From positions 1 through 7,698 of the forward strand of contig JAGVOC010000134.1 of assembly GCA_020052975.1 (NCBI GenBank): a stretch of DNA of 7,698 nucleotides. The letters are read 5' to 3'. A program made the position numbers and the translations under genes. The notes beneath the pieces are model-generated. The model saw nothing but the letters and a program-made list of their open reading frames with translations. It was not told where the DNA came from and ran no database searches. How positions within the stretch are numbered: the first letter of the stretch is position 1; the number at the start of each line of letters is the position of its first letter. This stretch comes from Desulfobacterales bacterium. GTDB taxonomy: Bacteria; Desulfobacterota; Desulfobacteria; Desulfobacterales; RPRI01. This document shows, piece after piece, positions 6,557 through 7,698 of the stretch.

Positions 6557-6564
6557 TGTTAAAC
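6557..6564 (-). other. Displaced R'' box of attC site 3
   Basis: The minus-strand box is GTTTAAC (6564-6558), a full match to RYYYAAC and the exact reverse complement of the core GTTAAAC at the front of cassette II (6926-6920). It lies just after the cassette II stop codon, where R'' of its attC should start, but the rest of the site is 1.65 kb away across the IS. The first two bases (TG, 6557-6558) are the proposed insertion core. Confidence 0.75.
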
Positions 6565-6565
6565 C

Positions 6566-6892
6566 TTACCTAATAATTACATATAAACTTGTTGCAATGG
6601 CGATTGCAGACAGACCAAGAGAACAAAAGATCATGGTTTTATAGGTTGCTATCTGTTTTTGAGCTGATTGTGCTGCACCCTCAAGGTCTTCAATAGTTTG
6701 CTTCAACTTATCTGCAAGAATCTGAATAGATTGTGCATTTTGCGTAGCAGCCGCTTGAAGTTCTTCGATTTGCTTAGCTAAAACAGGGTCTGATTTGGCT
6801 GTCTCTTTTTTTGATGTAAATGCAGGAATTGCTGATGTTGCAATTTGGGTTATATAAGGTGCGACAGCTTTAATGATGGGTAAAATTGCCAT
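6566..6892 (-). CDS. Small coiled-coil protein with C-terminal TM helix (cassette II)
   Basis: 108 residues, family not recognised. It starts with a hydrophobic or amphipathic segment ('ILPIIKAVAPYITQIATSAIPAF', residues 3-25, described by its ends). An Ala/Gln-rich coiled coil follows at about 36-82 ('AKQIEELQAAATQNAQSIQ'), and a C-terminal TM helix at 86-106. That layout suggests membrane attachment with a cytoplasmic or periplasmic helical domain. The frame is open to 6967, but those codons belong to attC A. The true start is ATG at 6892, with AAGGAG 7 nt upstream and ~30 bp from the cassette boundary. The stop abuts the R'' box at 6564-6558. The IS lies immediately downstream and leaves the gene intact. 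No function can be assigned. Confidence 0.8.
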   Translation of the reverse strand: MAILPIIKAVAPYITQIATSAIPAFTSKKETAKSDPVLAKQIEELQAAATQNAQSIQILADKLKQTIEDLEGAAQSAQKQIATYKTMIFCSLGLSAIAIATSLYVIIR

Positions 6893-6919
6893 TTTTTGTC
6901 TCCTTGTGTTTCTTATGTG

Positions 6920-7007
6920 GTTTAACGCTTTGCTGAGCCGCGCCGGGCGCGATGCCTCAGAAAACACGCCGCAGGGTCACGGCGTCGGCTCGAGCAAAAA
7001 GTTAGAG
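6920..7007 (-). other. attC-like site A (end of cassette I)
   Basis: An 88-bp site and the most classical of the set. On the plus strand, TTTGCTGAGCCG (6929-6940) pairs with CGGCTCGAGCAAA (6986-6998), leaving one extrahelical G. The stem can extend through CGCCG (6941-6945) with CGGCG (6980-6984). The minus-strand R' is GTTAAAC (6926-6920), a full GTTRRRY match, and R'' is CTCTAAC (7007-7001). R'' is the reverse complement of the front core of cassette I (GTTAGAT, 7592-7586) at 6 of 7 bases. Confidence 0.85.
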
Positions 7008-7020
7008 CCATGAATAATCT

Positions 7021-7566
7021 CTACTCGATCGCGCTAAATTCGAGCACCCACTTCAAGTGGGGGTGGGTGGCGTCCTTGATCTGTTCAGACTCCCTTGCCT
7101 TTACGCCTGCGTATCTAAAAACCCAATACCGCGTTCGCCGAAGCAAGATCACCTTCACTGCCGCGAGTGCAACGAAAGTATCTTCCGCCACCAAATCTTT
7201 TAAGTGCAGCGCAATCCGTTCTCCGGGGGACAACACCATCTCTTCCTGCCAAGGGCTCCAGTCGCAGTCTTTCAGCTCGGATAGCCTTAGCAGCTGGCGA
7301 TAGGCAGCATTCTGCGTCTTGCAATCTATGAGATCTTCGTTCTTGTAAACGGAAAACCGCAGCTCCGTTTTTGTTGTGTTTGTTAGATAAGCAGTACCGC
7401 AAGGGTCTACATCGACGATCGCCAAACCGGAGAGTATTTCGCGTTTGGATAGACGCGCAGCAGCAATGGCAAGTATTACAGCAACTACGGTTGCGCCGAC
7501 AGTCCCGAAGGCCGTAAAGGCATCAAGCCAAATTTTGTGTTCCGTCAAGAATTTCTCGATGCACAT
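7021..7566 (-). CDS. Membrane-anchored protein of unknown function (cassette I)
   Basis: 181 residues, family not recognised. One clear TM helix lies at about 13-38 ('AFGTVGATVVAVILAIAAARL'), followed by a soluble domain of mixed beta/alpha character with no motif I can name ('DVDPCGTAYLTNTTKTELR', 'MVLSPGERIALHLKDL'). The single N-terminal helix plus cytosolic domain is common among hypothetical cassette proteins. Start is ATG at 7566 with AGGA 8 nt upstream. It lies 25 bp from the proposed cassette boundary at 7591/7592. The stop (TAG, 7023-7021) is 13 bp before attC A. No function is assigned. Confidence 0.82.
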   Translation of the reverse strand: MCIEKFLTEHKIWLDAFTAFGTVGATVVAVILAIAAARLSKREILSGLAIVDVDPCGTAYLTNTTKTELRFSVYKNEDLIDCKTQNAAYRQLLRLSELKDCDWSPWQEEMVLSPGERIALHLKDLVAEDTFVALAAVKVILLRRTRYWVFRYAGVKARESEQIKDATHPHLKWVLEFSAIE

Positions 7567-7585
7567 TTGACTCTTCCTGTCAGAG

Positions 7586-7592
7586 ATCTAAC
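7586..7592 (-). other. Core recombination site at the front of cassette I (attI or weak attC)
   Basis: The minus-strand GTTAGAT fits GTTRRRY except that the last base T is also Y, so it is a full match. It marks the front of cassette I. To its right I find only an imperfect hairpin, GTTATTGC/GCGATAAC (7596-7603, 7613-7620), and no RYYYAAC partner. It may therefore be an attI site rather than an attC. Confidence 0.5.
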
Positions 7593-7636
7593 CAGTTATT
7601 GCCCAAATCCAGCGATAACGACCGGATAAAACATTC

Positions 7637-7665
7637 ATAATAATCCTCAAATCAGCCATAGACAA
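7637..7665 (-). promoter_or_regulatory. Possible promoter driving the cassette array
   Basis: On the minus strand, TTGTCT (7665-7660) and TATTAT (7642-7637) are separated by exactly 17 bp and point into cassette I, about 70 bp upstream of its ATG. The -10 matches 5 of 6 and the -35 matches 4 of 6 positions. If 7586-7592 is attI, this would act as a Pc-like promoter. Confidence 0.35.
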
Positions 7666-7698
7666 GGTGTTCCTTACGATATAAACTATCTTCATCAC

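Noticed and set aside
6893..6967. 25-codon N-terminal extension of the cassette II gene
   Set aside because: It lies inside attC A; the ATG at 6892 has a good AAGGAG and the usual cassette spacing.
3277..7007. CRISPR array or REP-like repeats
   Set aside because: The palindromic sites differ in stem sequence and length, are separated by genes and match cassette logic rather than a repeated unit.
7586..7698. Minus-strand frame open to the window edge, ending at TAG in the core site
   Set aside because: It would need a gene ending within the core box with no attC between. Composition gives no support, and it overlaps the promoter-like pair.

Overview
The window looks like bacterial chromosome, with a conserved part on the left (1-2786) and an accessory part on the right (about 3277 to the right edge). 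Base composition is moderate. The left genes, a TolC-type efflux protein and a long-form GapN-like aldehyde dehydrogenase, suggest a Gram-negative bacterium. A deltaproteobacterial or Nitrospirota-like host would fit, but that is a weak guess.

Left part: the 3' portion of a TolC-family outer-membrane efflux gene (+, cut by the window edge) converges with only 2 bp to spare on a gapN-like gene (-). Upstream of gapN lies about 490 bp (2787-3276) with no convincing gene.

Right part: I read this as an integron gene-cassette array on the minus strand, transcribed right to left, with four cassettes. In order they are I (membrane-anchored protein, 7021-7566), II (small coiled-coil/TM protein, 6566-6892), III (class III nucleotidyl-cyclase-like protein, 3919-4770) and IV (three-TM protein, 3332-3826). 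Each gene is followed by an attC-like site: a stem with a single extrahelical base, flanked by RYYYAAC/GTTRRRY-like core sites. The strongest support is internal. In cassettes II, III and IV the R'' box at the end of the cassette is the exact 7-base reverse complement of the core site at its own front, as circular cassettes require; cassette I matches at 6 of 7. No integrase is in the window. The right edge holds a core site without a clear palindromic partner and a possible promoter firing into the array, so an attI/intI beyond the edge is possible. Otherwise this is an integrase-less attC cluster.

The attC of cassette II is split by a 1.65-kb IS110-family (IS1111-type) element, about 4904-6556. 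It encodes a DEDD/serine transposase and has subterminal inverted repeats, a short left and a 528-bp structured right non-coding end. Removing it, keeping one copy of a TG core, restores a symmetric attC. Its right end contains hairpins and short matches to its own end and to the attC core, so it may encode a seekRNA/bridge RNA that guides it to attC sites. A consensus -35 at the right end would be joined to a -10-like hexamer at the left end when the element circularises.

The most interesting functional hypothesis is that cassettes III and IV (cyclase-like protein and three-TM protein, adjacent and co-oriented) form a split signalling and membrane-effector pair resembling Pycsar-type phage defence. 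This is inferred from architecture and motifs only.
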